In this document: positions 31,763 to 40,542 of the stretch, one piece after another
How positions within the stretch are numbered: position 1 is the first letter of the stretch
How the letters are laid out: each line of letters begins with the position of its first letter
NCBI GenBank assembly: GCA_035493475.1
Contig: DATJIF010000063.1
Span: 1 to 64,000 of the forward strand
Direction: 5' to 3'
Source: Actinospica sp035493475
Lineage (GTDB): Bacteria; Actinomycetota; Actinomycetes; Streptomycetales; Catenulisporaceae
DNA length: 64,000 bases
Notes under the pieces: model-generated
Told to the model about the DNA's origin: nothing
Seen by the model: the letters and a program-made list of their open reading frames with translations, nothing else
Databases searched by the model: none
Translations under genes and position numbers: made by a program

Positions 31763-34066
31763 CTACTGGAGCTTGAACGTCACGGGCTTGCCCTTGCTGA
31801 AGTAGTCGGAGTCGTTGAAGAACGAGCTGTCGATGAACGCGAGCCGTCCGCCCGGGCAGATCGTCTGCGCCTTGAGGAAGAACGCGTAGGGCACCGTGCT
31901 GCTCGACGTCTTGTAGAGCGGATCCACGCTGTAGTAGGTGCCGCAGTCCGGATTGGCCGTGACGGCGGTCTGCACCTGGTCCTCGAACGAGCTGAAGCCG
32001 GGGACGCCGTTCTGGTTGTTGTTCAGGTCGTTCCAGCACGGCACCAGGTTCGCCGCCGTCGCCGGGCCGCCGAACTCCTTCGCGATGATGTGGCAGCGGT
32101 CCAGCATGTTCTGGGCGGCCGCCCGGCTGTAGTGGGTCTGCGCCTGCACCTGGTCCACGGCGTCGCTCCAGCCCGTCGGATAGAGGGTCTTCGGTAGTGA
32201 CGGCCCCGGCGCGAGCGGCGTCGCGAGGCATGCGTAGCCGATCTCGGCCCGGCCGTTCGCGCCGGTCGTGTTCATGATCCAGCTGCCGCCCATGCGGTTC
32301 GCCCCGGCCGGCTTCGTCGAGTCGGCGCACGGCTTCTCCGGCTCGGTGGGCTGCGGCTGCGGTGTCGCCTCCGTCGGCGCGGCGGCGGGCTCGCTCTGCG
32401 GGGTCGTGGACGTCGTCGTGTCCGGGACGCTGTCGAACGGGACGTACGGCACCGGCTCGTACGGGTTCATCGACACGTACGGGTCCTGTTCGTACGACGG
32501 CAACTGCTGCTGCACGCTCGTGTCCGGCTCCGGGACCTCCTCGACGCCGGGAGTGGTGGTGGCTCCGGGTGTGGTGGTCGCTCCGGGTGTGGTGTCCTCG
32601 CTCGGCTGGACCGGCACCTCGACCTGCCCGGACGGCGAGCTGACCGCGTACGGATCGGGCGCGGCGTCGTCGGCCTGCTGCTCCTGCTGCGCCTGCTGGA
32701 CGAGTTCGGCCACCTGGAGCTCGACGACCGCCGTGACGAAGGCCTCGCCGGTGTAGTCGACCTCGTACTGTACCTCGGCCCCGCCCTCGGCCTCCGACTC
32801 GGCCTGAGCCTGCGCCTTGGCCTGCGCCTCCTGCTCCTCGAAGACCGGACCGGCCGCCGCGTCGAAGCACTCCAGCGTGCCGGAGCCGTCCACCGGCAGC
32901 GTGCCCGACCCTTCGCAGTCGCCCGCGGGCGTGCCGTTGATCTCCACCTGGGCGTCCATCTCGGCCGTGACCGTGCCGCCCTCGATCTGCGTCTTCGCCG
33001 ACGAACTGCTGGCGCTCACCGACACGGTCGCGGTCAGCTTGCAGCCGCTGCCGCCGCAGCTCTCCGCCAGCGAACCCTGCTTCGTGACGGTGATGTCCGC
33101 GTTGACGGCGTTCTTGGCGTCCTTGAACTGGTTCTCCATCTGCGCGATCTCGGAGTCGATGTAGTTCTTGCCGAACGACTTGGAGAAGTCGGTCTCGGCG
33201 TTGCTGGTCAGCGTGCCCGCGGCAGCGTCGTCGGCCAGTTGCGCCATAGCGGGTATCGAGGCGAACGACGTCGGGTTCACGGAGGTGCTCGCGCTGGCCG
33301 AGCTCGCCGGAACCATCTTGAGCACCTGGTACGGAATGTCGCGCGACACGACGATCTGGCCGGCCGACGTGGTCGCGGTGAGCGCGGGCATGCCGTCGAC
33401 GGTCGTGGCCTTGGTCTCGGTGGTCGGCCACACGGTGCCCGAGTCGTTGAGCGCCGCGAGCATCTGCTGCGCGAGCTTCACCGGAGTGTCAAGGCTCGAC
33501 GTCGCCGTGCCCAACTCCTCCTCGGCCGCCCCGCCGGTGATCCACTTCCCCTTCACCGCGCCCGCGACCGGATCCTGTCCGGTGTCCGCCGCCAACAGGT
33601 CCGCGGGCGGCTTCACGTACGTCTTGCCGCCGACCACGAGGATGCCGAACTGCTCGCCGTCCAGCTGCACCGTCCCGGTCATCTCGTCCTGCGAGGTGAC
33701 CACGGCGTTCAGCGAGATCGCGCCGTCGTCCATCGAGGTCTGATACCCGATCATCGGCGTCTCCGCCAACGCCACCATCGCCCCGTAGAACGGCGACCGC
33801 TCCTGCGCCGGACCCGACGATGCGGAGGACCCCATGGTCGCGTACAGCGCGCCTCCGACCAGCGCCATCGCGGTCACGGTCGATGCGAGAACGGCCCAGA
33901 GCTTCCGTCGCGGCGGCCGTGGCGGAACCGGCGCGGGCCACGTCGGTTGCATCTGCTGCACCGGCCACGTCGGCTGATGATATTGGTACGGGTACTGATA
34001 CGGGTTGTGCTGATTCGGCTGCTGCGGCGGCGGTCCCCAAGTCGGCGGAGGGTTCTGCTCGGTCAT
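31763..34066 (-). CDS. Large membrane-anchored protein with C-terminal DNA/RNA endonuclease-like domain
   Basis: The 767-residue protein has several parts. Residues 1-52 are a cytoplasmic Pro/Gln/Tyr-rich tail. Residues 53-75 form one membrane helix (after RPPRRK, so the rest is outside). About 90-300 resemble an LppX/LprG-like lipoprotein fold (GILVVGGKTYVKPP). A helical A/E/Q-rich stretch and a Thr/Pro linker with tandem TTPGA units follow. From about 615 there is a nuclease-like domain with DRCHIIAKEFGG and NLVPCWNDLNNN, matching the D-R-x-H...N pattern of nonspecific endonucleases. Such domains occur in polymorphic toxins and secreted nucleases. The ATG has GAGGAG 7 nt upstream. No immunity gene is evident. 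Confidence 0.7.
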   Translation of the reverse strand: MTEQNPPPTWGPPPQQPNQHNPYQYPYQYHQPTWPVQQMQPTWPAPVPPRPPRRKLWAVLASTVTAMALVGGALYATMGSSASSGPAQERSPFYGAMVALAETPMIGYQTSMDDGAISLNAVVTSQDEMTGTVQLDGEQFGILVVGGKTYVKPPADLLAADTGQDPVAGAVKGKWITGGAAEEELGTATSSLDTPVKLAQQMLAALNDSGTVWPTTETKATTVDGMPALTATTSAGQIVVSRDIPYQVLKMVPASSASASTSVNPTSFASIPAMAQLADDAAAGTLTSNAETDFSKSFGKNYIDSEIAQMENQFKDAKNAVNADITVTKQGSLAESCGGSGCKLTATVSVSASSSSAKTQIEGGTVTAEMDAQVEINGTPAGDCEGSGTLPVDGSGTLECFDAAAGPVFEEQEAQAKAQAQAESEAEGGAEVQYEVDYTGEAFVTAVVELQVAELVQQAQQEQQADDAAPDPYAVSSPSGQVEVPVQPSEDTTPGATTTPGATTTPGVEEVPEPDTSVQQQLPSYEQDPYVSMNPYEPVPYVPFDSVPDTTTSTTPQSEPAAAPTEATPQPQPTEPEKPCADSTKPAGANRMGGSWIMNTTGANGRAEIGYACLATPLAPGPSLPKTLYPTGWSDAVDQVQAQTHYSRAAAQNMLDRCHIIAKEFGGPATAANLVPCWNDLNNNQNGVPGFSSFEDQVQTAVTANPDCGTYYSVDPLYKTSSSTVPYAFFLKAQTICPGGRLAFIDSSFFNDSDYFSKGKPVTFKLQ

Positions 34067-34132
34067 CGGAGGCTCCTCGGGTGGGTGCGTAACCCGGAAG
34101 CTAGCTCCGCACCTCGGGGACCCCTCCTGAGG

Positions 34133-34744
34133 TCACCGCAGCCGGGTGAAGAACCCGATCGCCATCGACGTCCACCACAGCGCCTGGGAGAGCACCGCGG
34201 TGGTGATCGCGCGGGCCAGCAGCGGACGCGGCAGGGTGGCGACGCGGGTGGCCTTCGGCAGGGTGCGCACGTGGTCGAGCACGTCGCGCGCGTGGACCGC
34301 GTTGACGCCCAGCGCCAGCACGACGAAGAAGTTGGTGACGACCCAGCCGTTGCCGAAGTCCGGCTGCAGGAACGCGCCGCTGACGCACACGAGTACGAAC
34401 CCGAGCCAGATCAGCCAGTCCGCGTACAGGGCGAAGCGGGCCGCGCGGCTGATCGACGTCCAGCCGATCGCCGAGCTCAGGAACACGCCGTCCACCGCGA
34501 GCACCGTGCCGAGGCCGATGCAGAACCCGACGACGTGCACGGTCAGGTACCGCGTGCGCATCGCGTCGCTGAGGTAGACCGTCGCCGCGCTCTCGTGCTT
34601 GCTCAGCAGCACCACGCCGAGCCACACGAGGAACACCGCCGCGCCGAGGACCGCGAGCTTGGGTGCGCGCGCCTCCAGCGGCGGGACGCGGTCGGACGCG
34701 GAAATCGCGGCGCTCGGTATCGCGGCGCCCGGCTCAGTGCTCAT
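34133..34744 (-). CDS. Four-helix membrane protein under a putative iron box
   Basis: The 203-residue protein has about four to five hydrophobic helices and scattered histidines (LTVHVVGFCIG, AVHARDVLDHV). The architecture recalls CopD/cytochrome b561-like proteins, but I cannot assign the family. It starts 11 nt downstream of a DtxR/IdeR-like dyad and lies 66 nt upstream of the nuclease-domain gene on the same strand, so the two could be one iron-controlled transcript. Confidence 0.65.
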   Translation of the reverse strand: MSTEPGAAIPSAAISASDRVPPLEARAPKLAVLGAAVFLVWLGVVLLSKHESAATVYLSDAMRTRYLTVHVVGFCIGLGTVLAVDGVFLSSAIGWTSISRAARFALYADWLIWLGFVLVCVSGAFLQPDFGNGWVVTNFFVVLALGVNAVHARDVLDHVRTLPKATRVATLPRPLLARAITTAVLSQALWWTSMAIGFFTRLR

Positions 34745-34754
34745 GCGGAGGATT

Positions 34755-34773
34755 ATAGGTAAGGCTTACCTTA
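34755..34773. promoter_or_regulatory. DtxR/IdeR-type iron box
   Basis: It contains the perfect 15-bp dyad AGGTAAGGCTTACCT (34757-34771). The 19-mer matches the IdeR/DtxR consensus TTAGGTTAGGCTAACCTAA at 15 positions. It is placed to block transcription of the membrane-protein gene and overlaps the DUF402 gene's stop codon. Confidence 0.7.
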
Positions 34774-35409
34774 GGGTGAAGTGAGGGTCGGCAGGGTCCA
34801 CTCCGGATCGGGCGACCAGCGCCGCGCGGGATCGTCGCCGAGCAGCCCGGCCCGCGCCTCGACCAGCGCCACGGCCTGCTCGCGGGCCTGCCGGACCGCC
34901 GCGTGCTCGGCGTCCGTGATCACGCCGAGGCGGCGGCACTGCGCGTACTCGTCCTCGTCCTTCCAGTGCCACGCGCCGTCCGGCTCGACGACCAGGTCCA
35001 CCGCGAGATCCATGGTGTCCCAGCCCGAGGCGTGCCACGCGGGCGGCCGCTCGAAGTTGACGTACCAGTAGCGCAGCACGCCGTCCTCGCCGTGCATCCG
35101 CGCCACGGTGAACCAGCGCCCTGACACGACCTCCGTGACGACCGCGTTCCAGCGCCACGTCCACTCGGCCATGTCCCACTCGCCGGTCGCCAGGGCGTCG
35201 ATGGACGCGACCCGCAGCGCCTTGTCGCGGCCGGTGCCGGACTCGACGAACCTCGCGGCGGCCCGCGTCGAGACGCCCGGCCACAGCGTCGCCAGCACCG
35301 AGGCCCCGTCCGACGCGAGGACGCGCGCCGGGCCCTCCGTCCACACCCGGCCCCGGAACACGTCGCGGCGTACGGCGGTCGAACCGGGCGGCAGCAGAAC
35401 TCCAGTCAC
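34771..35409 (-). CDS. DUF402-domain protein
   Basis: The 212-residue protein contains the DUF402 signature: RYWYVNFERPPAWHASGWDT, then MDLAVDLVVEPDGAWHWKDEDEY, with Asp/Glu residues that bind divalent metal in FomD-type nucleotide phosphatases. It may hydrolyse nucleoside diphosphates or triphosphates. The frame has ATG/GTG options near 35409. It ends in the iron box of the next gene. No membrane segments are present. Confidence 0.85.
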   Translation of the reverse strand: MTGVLLPPGSTAVRRDVFRGRVWTEGPARVLASDGASVLATLWPGVSTRAAARFVESGTGRDKALRVASIDALATGEWDMAEWTWRWNAVVTEVVSGRWFTVARMHGEDGVLRYWYVNFERPPAWHASGWDTMDLAVDLVVEPDGAWHWKDEDEYAQCRRLGVITDAEHAAVRQAREQAVALVEARAGLLGDDPARRWSPDPEWTLPTLTSP

Positions 35410-35430
35410 GCCGCCATGGAAGCAGAATCC

Positions 35431-35919
35431 TCAGGGATTCGGCGTGTAGCCGAGCTCGATCGGCTCATCCGGCGGACCCTCCTCCCGCGCCCGCGCGACC
35501 AGCTCCGGCAGATTCGCGGGCCAGAACAGCGCCTTCGACTCGGCCAGCGCCCCCGGCGTCCACCAGCGCGTCGCCAGGATGCCGTCCAGCCGGTGCGACT
35601 CCGTCAGATCGCCCTCGGGATCCCGGCGCGGACCCTCGGCCAGGTAGATCGCCTCCGTCTGCCGGGTCGGCACGCCCTCGCGGGTGTAGTCGTGCTCCCA
35701 GCGGCAGAGCGCACTGCCCACCTTCACGTCCGTCCAGCCGGTCTCCTCGGCCGTCTCCCGCACCGCCGCCTCGATCTCGCTCTCGCCGGCCTCGATGCCG
35801 CCGCCGGGCGGGGCCCAGTGCAGGCCGATCTCCGCGTCGTCGTGCAACTGCAGGTAGACCGCGCCTTCCGGGTCGATGATCACGAGCCGGGCGGCGAGTC
35901 GGGGAGCGCGCTCTGTCAT
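35431..35919 (-). CDS. NUDIX hydrolase
   Basis: The 162-residue protein has a complete Nudix box (GGGIEAGESEIEAAVRETAEETG, fitting GX5EX7REUXEEXGU). It hydrolyses a nucleoside-diphosphate-linked compound, with unknown substrate. The ATG at 35919 (MTERAPRLA) is chosen because a TACCCT hexamer ends 6 nt upstream, and the longer frame would overlap the MerR gene end. Confidence 0.9.
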   Translation of the reverse strand: MTERAPRLAARLVIIDPEGAVYLQLHDDAEIGLHWAPPGGGIEAGESEIEAAVRETAEETGWTDVKVGSALCRWEHDYTREGVPTRQTEAIYLAEGPRRDPEGDLTESHRLDGILATRWWTPGALAESKALFWPANLPELVARAREEGPPDEPIELGYTPNP

Positions 35920-35925
35920 GGTCCG

Positions 35926-35931
35926 AGGGTA
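35926..35931 (-). promoter_or_regulatory. -10 hexamer for leaderless NUDIX gene
   Basis: TACCCT on the minus strand, 6 nt before the ATG at 35919. Confidence 0.6.
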
Positions 35932-35989
35932 ACCGCGGCCTCCGACAGCGCTCCGACCCGCCGCCCACCACCAGCGCAGGACCAGCGGC

Positions 35990-36985
35990 TCAGTGAGTAC
36001 CGGCACCGGCGCGCAGCGACTCGATCAGCCACTGCATGGACTCGTACATCGGCCCGGTCTGGTTCACCAGCTCCGGCTTGCCGCCGACGATCCCGACCAG
36101 GTGCCAGAACCGGTTGACCCGCTTGTCGTTCATCGTCGTGAGCGAGTCGGCGATCAGCGTCCGCCACCGCTCGTCCGCGGGCCGGTCCCGCTTGGCGCAC
36201 CAGGTCTCCAGGATCTCCGTGCCGCGCGCCACGCCCTCTGGCGAGCCCGGCGCGATCCCTGCCCGCCATGCGTCCAGCGCGAGCGGGCAGATCTCGGCGA
36301 AGGCCTTCTGGTCCGCGTCCCACTCGGCCGCGCTCAGCTTGGCCCGCTTGGCCACGCCGTACGCCGCCATCTCCCGCGACTTCGCGATGAAGTCCTCGTC
36401 CTGCACCAGCTCGACGAGGTCCACCCACGCCTCCACCTGGGCCTCCGACGGGTCCTGCGGCAGTTCGGGGAACGCACCGCGCATCATCGACGCGAACTCG
36501 TCACCCGAGCCGTGCTCGTCGTCGATCCCCTCGTAGACGCGGTCCACGAACTCGTCGAGGATCCGCTTGCGGCCCTCCGCGTCCAGCCTCGCCAACCTGT
36601 TCATCAGCTCCAACTCCTCCCAATCGGTGTCGCGGACCGCCAACACGCGCAGCACGGCCTGCCGCAGCCGCAGCGCCTTGACCGTCGCCTCCAGCGCGTC
36701 GGCCTGCGCCCGGGCCACCTCGGCCACGGTCAGCTCCCGCGCCAGCACCCGTGCGATCGTCGGCAGATCCACGCCGAGGTCGCGCAGCGTCCGGATCAGC
36801 TCCAGACGCGCGGCCGCCTCGATGTCGTACAGCCGATAGCCCGCCGGGCTGTGCAGCGCGGGTTCCAGCAGCGAACGGCCGCCGGCCAGGCTGTCCGAGT
36901 AGAACCGGATCGTGCGCACCGGCACGCCCGTCAACTCGCTCAGCTGGCCGATCGTCAGCAGCTGCTTCACGGTGCGGTCCCTCAT
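35990..36985 (-). CDS. MerR-family regulator with large C-terminal domain
   Basis: The 331-residue protein has an N-terminal MerR winged helix (LLTIGQLSELTGVPVRTIRFYSD ... GYRLYDIEAAARLELI) and a dimerisation helix. An extended helical C-terminal region of about 200 residues, with Trp and acidic residues, suggests ligand binding. It is divergent from an aldo/keto reductase gene, with a candidate dyad between. The ATG at 36985 has GGAG upstream. Confidence 0.88.
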   Translation of the reverse strand: MRDRTVKQLLTIGQLSELTGVPVRTIRFYSDSLAGGRSLLEPALHSPAGYRLYDIEAAARLELIRTLRDLGVDLPTIARVLARELTVAEVARAQADALEATVKALRLRQAVLRVLAVRDTDWEELELMNRLARLDAEGRKRILDEFVDRVYEGIDDEHGSGDEFASMMRGAFPELPQDPSEAQVEAWVDLVELVQDEDFIAKSREMAAYGVAKRAKLSAAEWDADQKAFAEICPLALDAWRAGIAPGSPEGVARGTEILETWCAKRDRPADERWRTLIADSLTTMNDKRVNRFWHLVGIVGGKPELVNQTGPMYESMQWLIESLRAGAGTH

Positions 36986-37010
36986 GGCGTCCACGCTCCG
37001 GCTTCCAGTG

Positions 37011-37031
37011 GGTGGAGAGTCAAGCTCCCCC
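37011..37031. promoter_or_regulatory. MerR-type dyad
   Basis: GGTGGAG - 7 nt - CTCCCCC, complementary at 6 of 7 positions, lies just upstream of the reductase -10 and 26 nt from the MerR start. MerR proteins usually bind such dyads in the promoter spacer. Confidence 0.45.
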
Positions 37032-37036
37032 AAGCC

Positions 37037-37042
37037 TAGGAT
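37037..37042 (+). promoter_or_regulatory. -10 hexamer for leaderless aldo/keto reductase gene
   Basis: TAGGAT, 7 nt before the ATG at 37050. No Shine-Dalgarno sequence is present. Confidence 0.6.
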
Positions 37043-37049
37043 CAAGCGC

Positions 37050-38042
37050 ATGAGCTACCTCGCTGCCGCGGATCGCTACGACTCCATGACCTACCGGCGC
37101 TCGGGGCGCAGTGGCCTGCGCCTTCCCGCCGTCTCGCTCGGGCTGTGGCACAACTTCGGCGACACGTACAACTTCGACAACCAGCGCGCCGTGCTGCGCC
37201 GCGCCTTCGACCGGGGCGTCACGCACTTCGACCTGGCCAACAACTACGGCCCGCCGCCCGGCTCGGCCGAGGAGAACTTCGGCCGCCACCTGCGCGCCGA
37301 CTTCCGGCCGTACCGCGACGAGCTGGTGATCGCCACCAAGGCGGGCTACGACATGTGGCCCGGACCGTACGGCGAGTGGGGCTCGCGCAAGTACCTGCTG
37401 GCCTCGCTCGACCAGTCGCTGACCCGGATGGGCCTGGACTACGTCGACATCTTCTACAGCCACCGTCCGGACCCGGACACCCCGCTGGAGGAGACCATGG
37501 GCGCGCTCGACCACGCCGTGCGCTCCGGCAAGGCGCTGTACGCGGCCGTCTCCAACTACGACCCCGAGCAGACCCGGCGGGCCGCGCACATCCTGCGCGA
37601 GCTCGGCACGCCGCTGCTCATCCACCAGCCGCGCTACAACATGTTCGACCGGCAGCGGGTCGAGGGCGGGCTGCTGGACGCGCTCGAGGAGGTCGGCGCC
37701 GGGGCGATCTGCTTCTCGCCGCTCGACCAGGGCCGGCTCACCGACCGCTACCTGAACGGCGTCCCCGCCGACTCGCGCGCCGCCGTCGGCCGGTTCCTCA
37801 CCGAGAACTCGCTCACCGAGGACCTGATGGGCAAGGTGCGCGCACTCAACAAGATCGCCGAGGGGCGCGGGCAGACGCTCGCCCAGCTCGCCCTCGCCTG
37901 GACGCTGCGCGACCCGCGGATGACCTCGACGCTGATCGGCGCCTCGTCGGTCAAGCAGCTCGACGCCAACCTCGGCGCGCTCGACGCCCCGGCCCTCGAC
38001 GACTCCGAACTGGCCGCGATCGACGAGGTCCTGGCCGGCTGA
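37050..38042 (+). CDS. Aldo/keto reductase (YghZ/Kvbeta-like)
   Basis: The 330-residue TIM barrel has catalytic Asp/Tyr in THFDLANNYGPPPGSAEENFG, Lys in VIATKAGYDMWPG, His in FYSHRPD, and the NADPH loop TLIGASSVKQLDANL. The sequence resembles YghZ-type glyceraldehyde-3-phosphate/methylglyoxal reductases. It is probably activated by the divergent MerR protein. Confidence 0.9.
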   Translation: MSYLAAADRYDSMTYRRSGRSGLRLPAVSLGLWHNFGDTYNFDNQRAVLRRAFDRGVTHFDLANNYGPPPGSAEENFGRHLRADFRPYRDELVIATKAGYDMWPGPYGEWGSRKYLLASLDQSLTRMGLDYVDIFYSHRPDPDTPLEETMGALDHAVRSGKALYAAVSNYDPEQTRRAAHILRELGTPLLIHQPRYNMFDRQRVEGGLLDALEEVGAGAICFSPLDQGRLTDRYLNGVPADSRAAVGRFLTENSLTEDLMGKVRALNKIAEGRGQTLAQLALAWTLRDPRMTSTLIGASSVKQLDANLGALDAPALDDSELAAIDEVLAG

Positions 38043-38118
38043 GCCGTGCCGTGTCCACCCGTCCGGGCTGCGCGTCTCGCCTGACGAAACTCCTGCGGGG
38101 GCCGCAACCGGCGTCCCG

Positions 38119-38124
38119 TACTCT
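38119..38124 (+). promoter_or_regulatory. -10 hexamer for leaderless DAHP synthase gene
   Basis: TACTCT, 6 nt before the GTG at 38131, with no ribosome binding site. Confidence 0.6.
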
Positions 38125-38130
38125 GGACGG

Positions 38131-39468
38131 GTGGATACGACCGATATGGATACCTGGCGGAAACTGACCGCCAAGCAGCAGCCCTCGTGGCCCGACGCCG
38201 GTGAACTGACCCGCGCCGCCGCGGAGCTGCGCTCGTATCCGCCGCTGGTCTTCGCGGGCGAGTGCGACCTGCTCAAGGAGCGGATCGCGGCCGTCGCCCG
38301 CGGCGAGGCCTTCATCCTGCAGGGCGGCGACTGCGCCGAGACCTTCGACGCGGTCACGGCCGACGCGATCCGCAACAAGCTCAAGACGCTGCTGCAGATG
38401 GCGGCCGTGCTCACGTACGCCGCGTCCGTGCCCGTCGTCAAGATCGGCCGGATCGCCGGGCAGTACGGCAAGCCGCGCTCCAAGGACACCGAGACCCGGG
38501 ACGGCGTCACGCTCCCGGCGTACCGCGGCGACTCCGTCAACGGCTTCGACTTCACCGCCGAGTCCCGGATCCCGGACCCGTGGCGGATGGTCCGGATGTA
38601 CCACTCCAGCGCCGCCACGCTGAACCTGGTGCGCGCCTTCACCACCGGCGGCTACGCGGACCTGCGCCAGGTGCACGCCTGGAACCAGGACTTCGTCGCC
38701 AGCTCCCCGGCCGGCGAGCGCTACGAGGTGCTCGCGGGCGAGATCGAGCGCGCGCTGCGCTTCATGCAGGCCTGCGGGACGGACCCGGAGGAGCTGCGCG
38801 CGGTCGAGTTCTTCTCCTCGCACGAGGGCCTGCTGCTGGAGTACGAGTCGGCGCTCACCCGCATCGACTCGCGCACCCGGGAGCCGTACAACACCTCGGC
38901 GCACTTCGTGTGGATCGGCGAGCGCACCCGCGACCTCGACGGCGCGCACGTGGACTACTTCTCGAAGATCCGCAACCCGATCGGCATCAAGCTGGGGCCG
39001 ACCACGTCCCCGGACGACGCGCTCAGCTACCTCGCCAAGCTCGACCCGCAGCGCGAGCCGGGCCGGCTCACCTTCGTGGTGCGGATGGGCGCGGGCGTGG
39101 TGCGGGACAAGCTCCCGGCGCTGATCGAGAAGGTCACCTCGGAGGGCCACCAGGTCGCCTGGATCTGCGACCCGATGCACGGCAACACCTTCGAGGCGCC
39201 CAGCGGCCACAAGACCCGCCGCTTCGACGACGTGCTCGACGAGGTCAAGGGCTTCTTCGAGGTGCACCGCGGCCTCGGCAGCCACCCCGGCGGCATCCAC
39301 GTGGAGCTGACCGGCGACGACGTGACCGAGTGCGTGGGCGGCGGCGACGAGATCGTGTTCGACGACCTCGGCACCCGCTACGAGTCGGCCTGCGACCCGC
39401 GGCTGAACCGCTCGCAGTCCCTCGACCTGGCGTTCCTCGTCGCCGAGATGTACCGCGAGACCCGCTGA
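38131..39468 (+). CDS. aroG: 3-deoxy-7-phosphoheptulonate synthase, class II
   Basis: The 445-residue plant-type (AroA-II) DAHP synthase has a metal/PEP-site cysteine in LQGGDCAETF, the motif RIAGQYGKPRS, GIKLGPTTSPDD, CDPMHGNT and the terminal SLDLAFLVAEMY. It condenses PEP and erythrose-4-phosphate, committing carbon to the shikimate pathway that feeds the nearby anthranilate synthase. It lacks the N-terminal extension of the mycobacterial enzyme, so feedback behaviour may differ. A 38-bp palindrome follows. Confidence 0.95.
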   Translation: MDTTDMDTWRKLTAKQQPSWPDAGELTRAAAELRSYPPLVFAGECDLLKERIAAVARGEAFILQGGDCAETFDAVTADAIRNKLKTLLQMAAVLTYAASVPVVKIGRIAGQYGKPRSKDTETRDGVTLPAYRGDSVNGFDFTAESRIPDPWRMVRMYHSSAATLNLVRAFTTGGYADLRQVHAWNQDFVASSPAGERYEVLAGEIERALRFMQACGTDPEELRAVEFFSSHEGLLLEYESALTRIDSRTREPYNTSAHFVWIGERTRDLDGAHVDYFSKIRNPIGIKLGPTTSPDDALSYLAKLDPQREPGRLTFVVRMGAGVVRDKLPALIEKVTSEGHQVAWICDPMHGNTFEAPSGHKTRRFDDVLDEVKGFFEVHRGLGSHPGGIHVELTGDDVTECVGGGDEIVFDDLGTRYESACDPRLNRSQSLDLAFLVAEMYRETR

Positions 39469-39479
39469 CCCGAGCGTTT

Positions 39480-39517
39480 CAGTCATGGCCGCAGCGCATA
39501 AGCTGCGGCCATGACTG
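39480..39517. repeat. 38-bp palindrome covering the threonine aldolase start codon
   Basis: A perfect 16-bp inverted repeat (39480-39495 with 39502-39517) has a 6-nt centre (GCATAA). It includes the proposed -10 and the first two codons of the downstream gene, and could also end the aroG transcript as a hairpin without a T tract. Confidence 0.85.
39499..39504 (+). promoter_or_regulatory. -10 hexamer for leaderless threonine aldolase gene
   Basis: TAAGCT, 6 nt before the ATG at 39511, in the centre of the palindrome. Confidence 0.5.
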
Positions 39518-40542
39518 CTTCCGCGATCGATCTGCGCAGCGACACCGTCACCCGGCCCACCCCCGCCATGCGCGCGGCCATGCTCGACGCCGAGGTGGGC
39601 GACGACGTGTACGGCGAGGACCCGTCCGTCGCCGCCCTCGAGGCCCGCGTCCTGGAGCTCTTCGGCGGCCCGGACTCGCGGCTGACCACCGCCCTGTTCG
39701 TGCCGACCGGCGTGATGGCCAACCACATCGGCCTGCGGATGAACGCGGCGCCCGGCGAGGAAGTGGTCTGCGACGCCGACGCGCACATCGTCGCGCACGA
39801 GGACGCCGGCCTCGCCTGGCACGCCGGGGTGCAGACCCGCACCACGCTGACCGAGCGCGGCCTGCTGAGCGCCGAGCAGCTGGAGCGGCTGATCCGTCCG
39901 CACGGCCCGTACGTGGTCGGCACGAAGGTCGTCGAGCTGGAGAACACGCACAACCGCGGCGGCGGCTCCGTCTACCCGATCGAGACGCTCCGGCAGATCA
40001 GGGCCCTGGCCGACGCGCGCGGCGTCGCGGTGCACATGGACGGCGCCCGGCTCTGGAACGCGCACGTGGCCACCGGCACGCCGCTCACCGAGTACGGAAA
40101 GATCCCGGACACGCTCTCGGTCTGCCTCTCCAAGGGATTGGGCGCCCCCGTCGGCTCGGTCCTCCTGCTGTCCGAGGAGCAGCGCGAGCAGGCCAGGGTC
40201 CTGCGACACCGGCTCGGTGGCGGCTGGCGGCAGGCCGGGATGCTCGCCGCCGCCGGACTGTACGCCCTCGAACACCACATCGAGCGGATGGCCGAGGACC
40301 ACGCCAACGCCCGCGTCCTCGCCGACGGACTGCGCGAGCGCGGCCTGACGGTGCGCGCGCCGGAGACCAACATCGTGCTCGTCGACGTGCCCGGCGACGC
40401 ACCCGGCGTAGTCAACCGGGTGAGGGAGCAAGGGGTGCTGATCGGTGCGATGGGACCCAGAACCCTGCGAGCCATCACGCATCTGGACGTAACGGAGAAG
40501 TCGGTGCTGACAGCGGCTCAGAGCATCGCAGATTGCGTATGA
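39511..40542 (+). CDS. ltaE: Low-specificity L-threonine aldolase
   Basis: The 343-residue PLP enzyme of fold type I starts with the family signature IDLRSDTVTRPTPAMR and has GEDPSV, HMDGARLWNA and the PLP-lysine motif SVCLSKGLGAPVGS. It cleaves L-threonine/allo-threonine to glycine and acetaldehyde. The start codon lies in a perfect palindrome together with the -10 element, which suggests specific regulation. Confidence 0.93.
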   Translation: MTASAIDLRSDTVTRPTPAMRAAMLDAEVGDDVYGEDPSVAALEARVLELFGGPDSRLTTALFVPTGVMANHIGLRMNAAPGEEVVCDADAHIVAHEDAGLAWHAGVQTRTTLTERGLLSAEQLERLIRPHGPYVVGTKVVELENTHNRGGGSVYPIETLRQIRALADARGVAVHMDGARLWNAHVATGTPLTEYGKIPDTLSVCLSKGLGAPVGSVLLLSEEQREQARVLRHRLGGGWRQAGMLAAAGLYALEHHIERMAEDHANARVLADGLRERGLTVRAPETNIVLVDVPGDAPGVVNRVREQGVLIGAMGPRTLRAITHLDVTEKSVLTAAQSIADCV

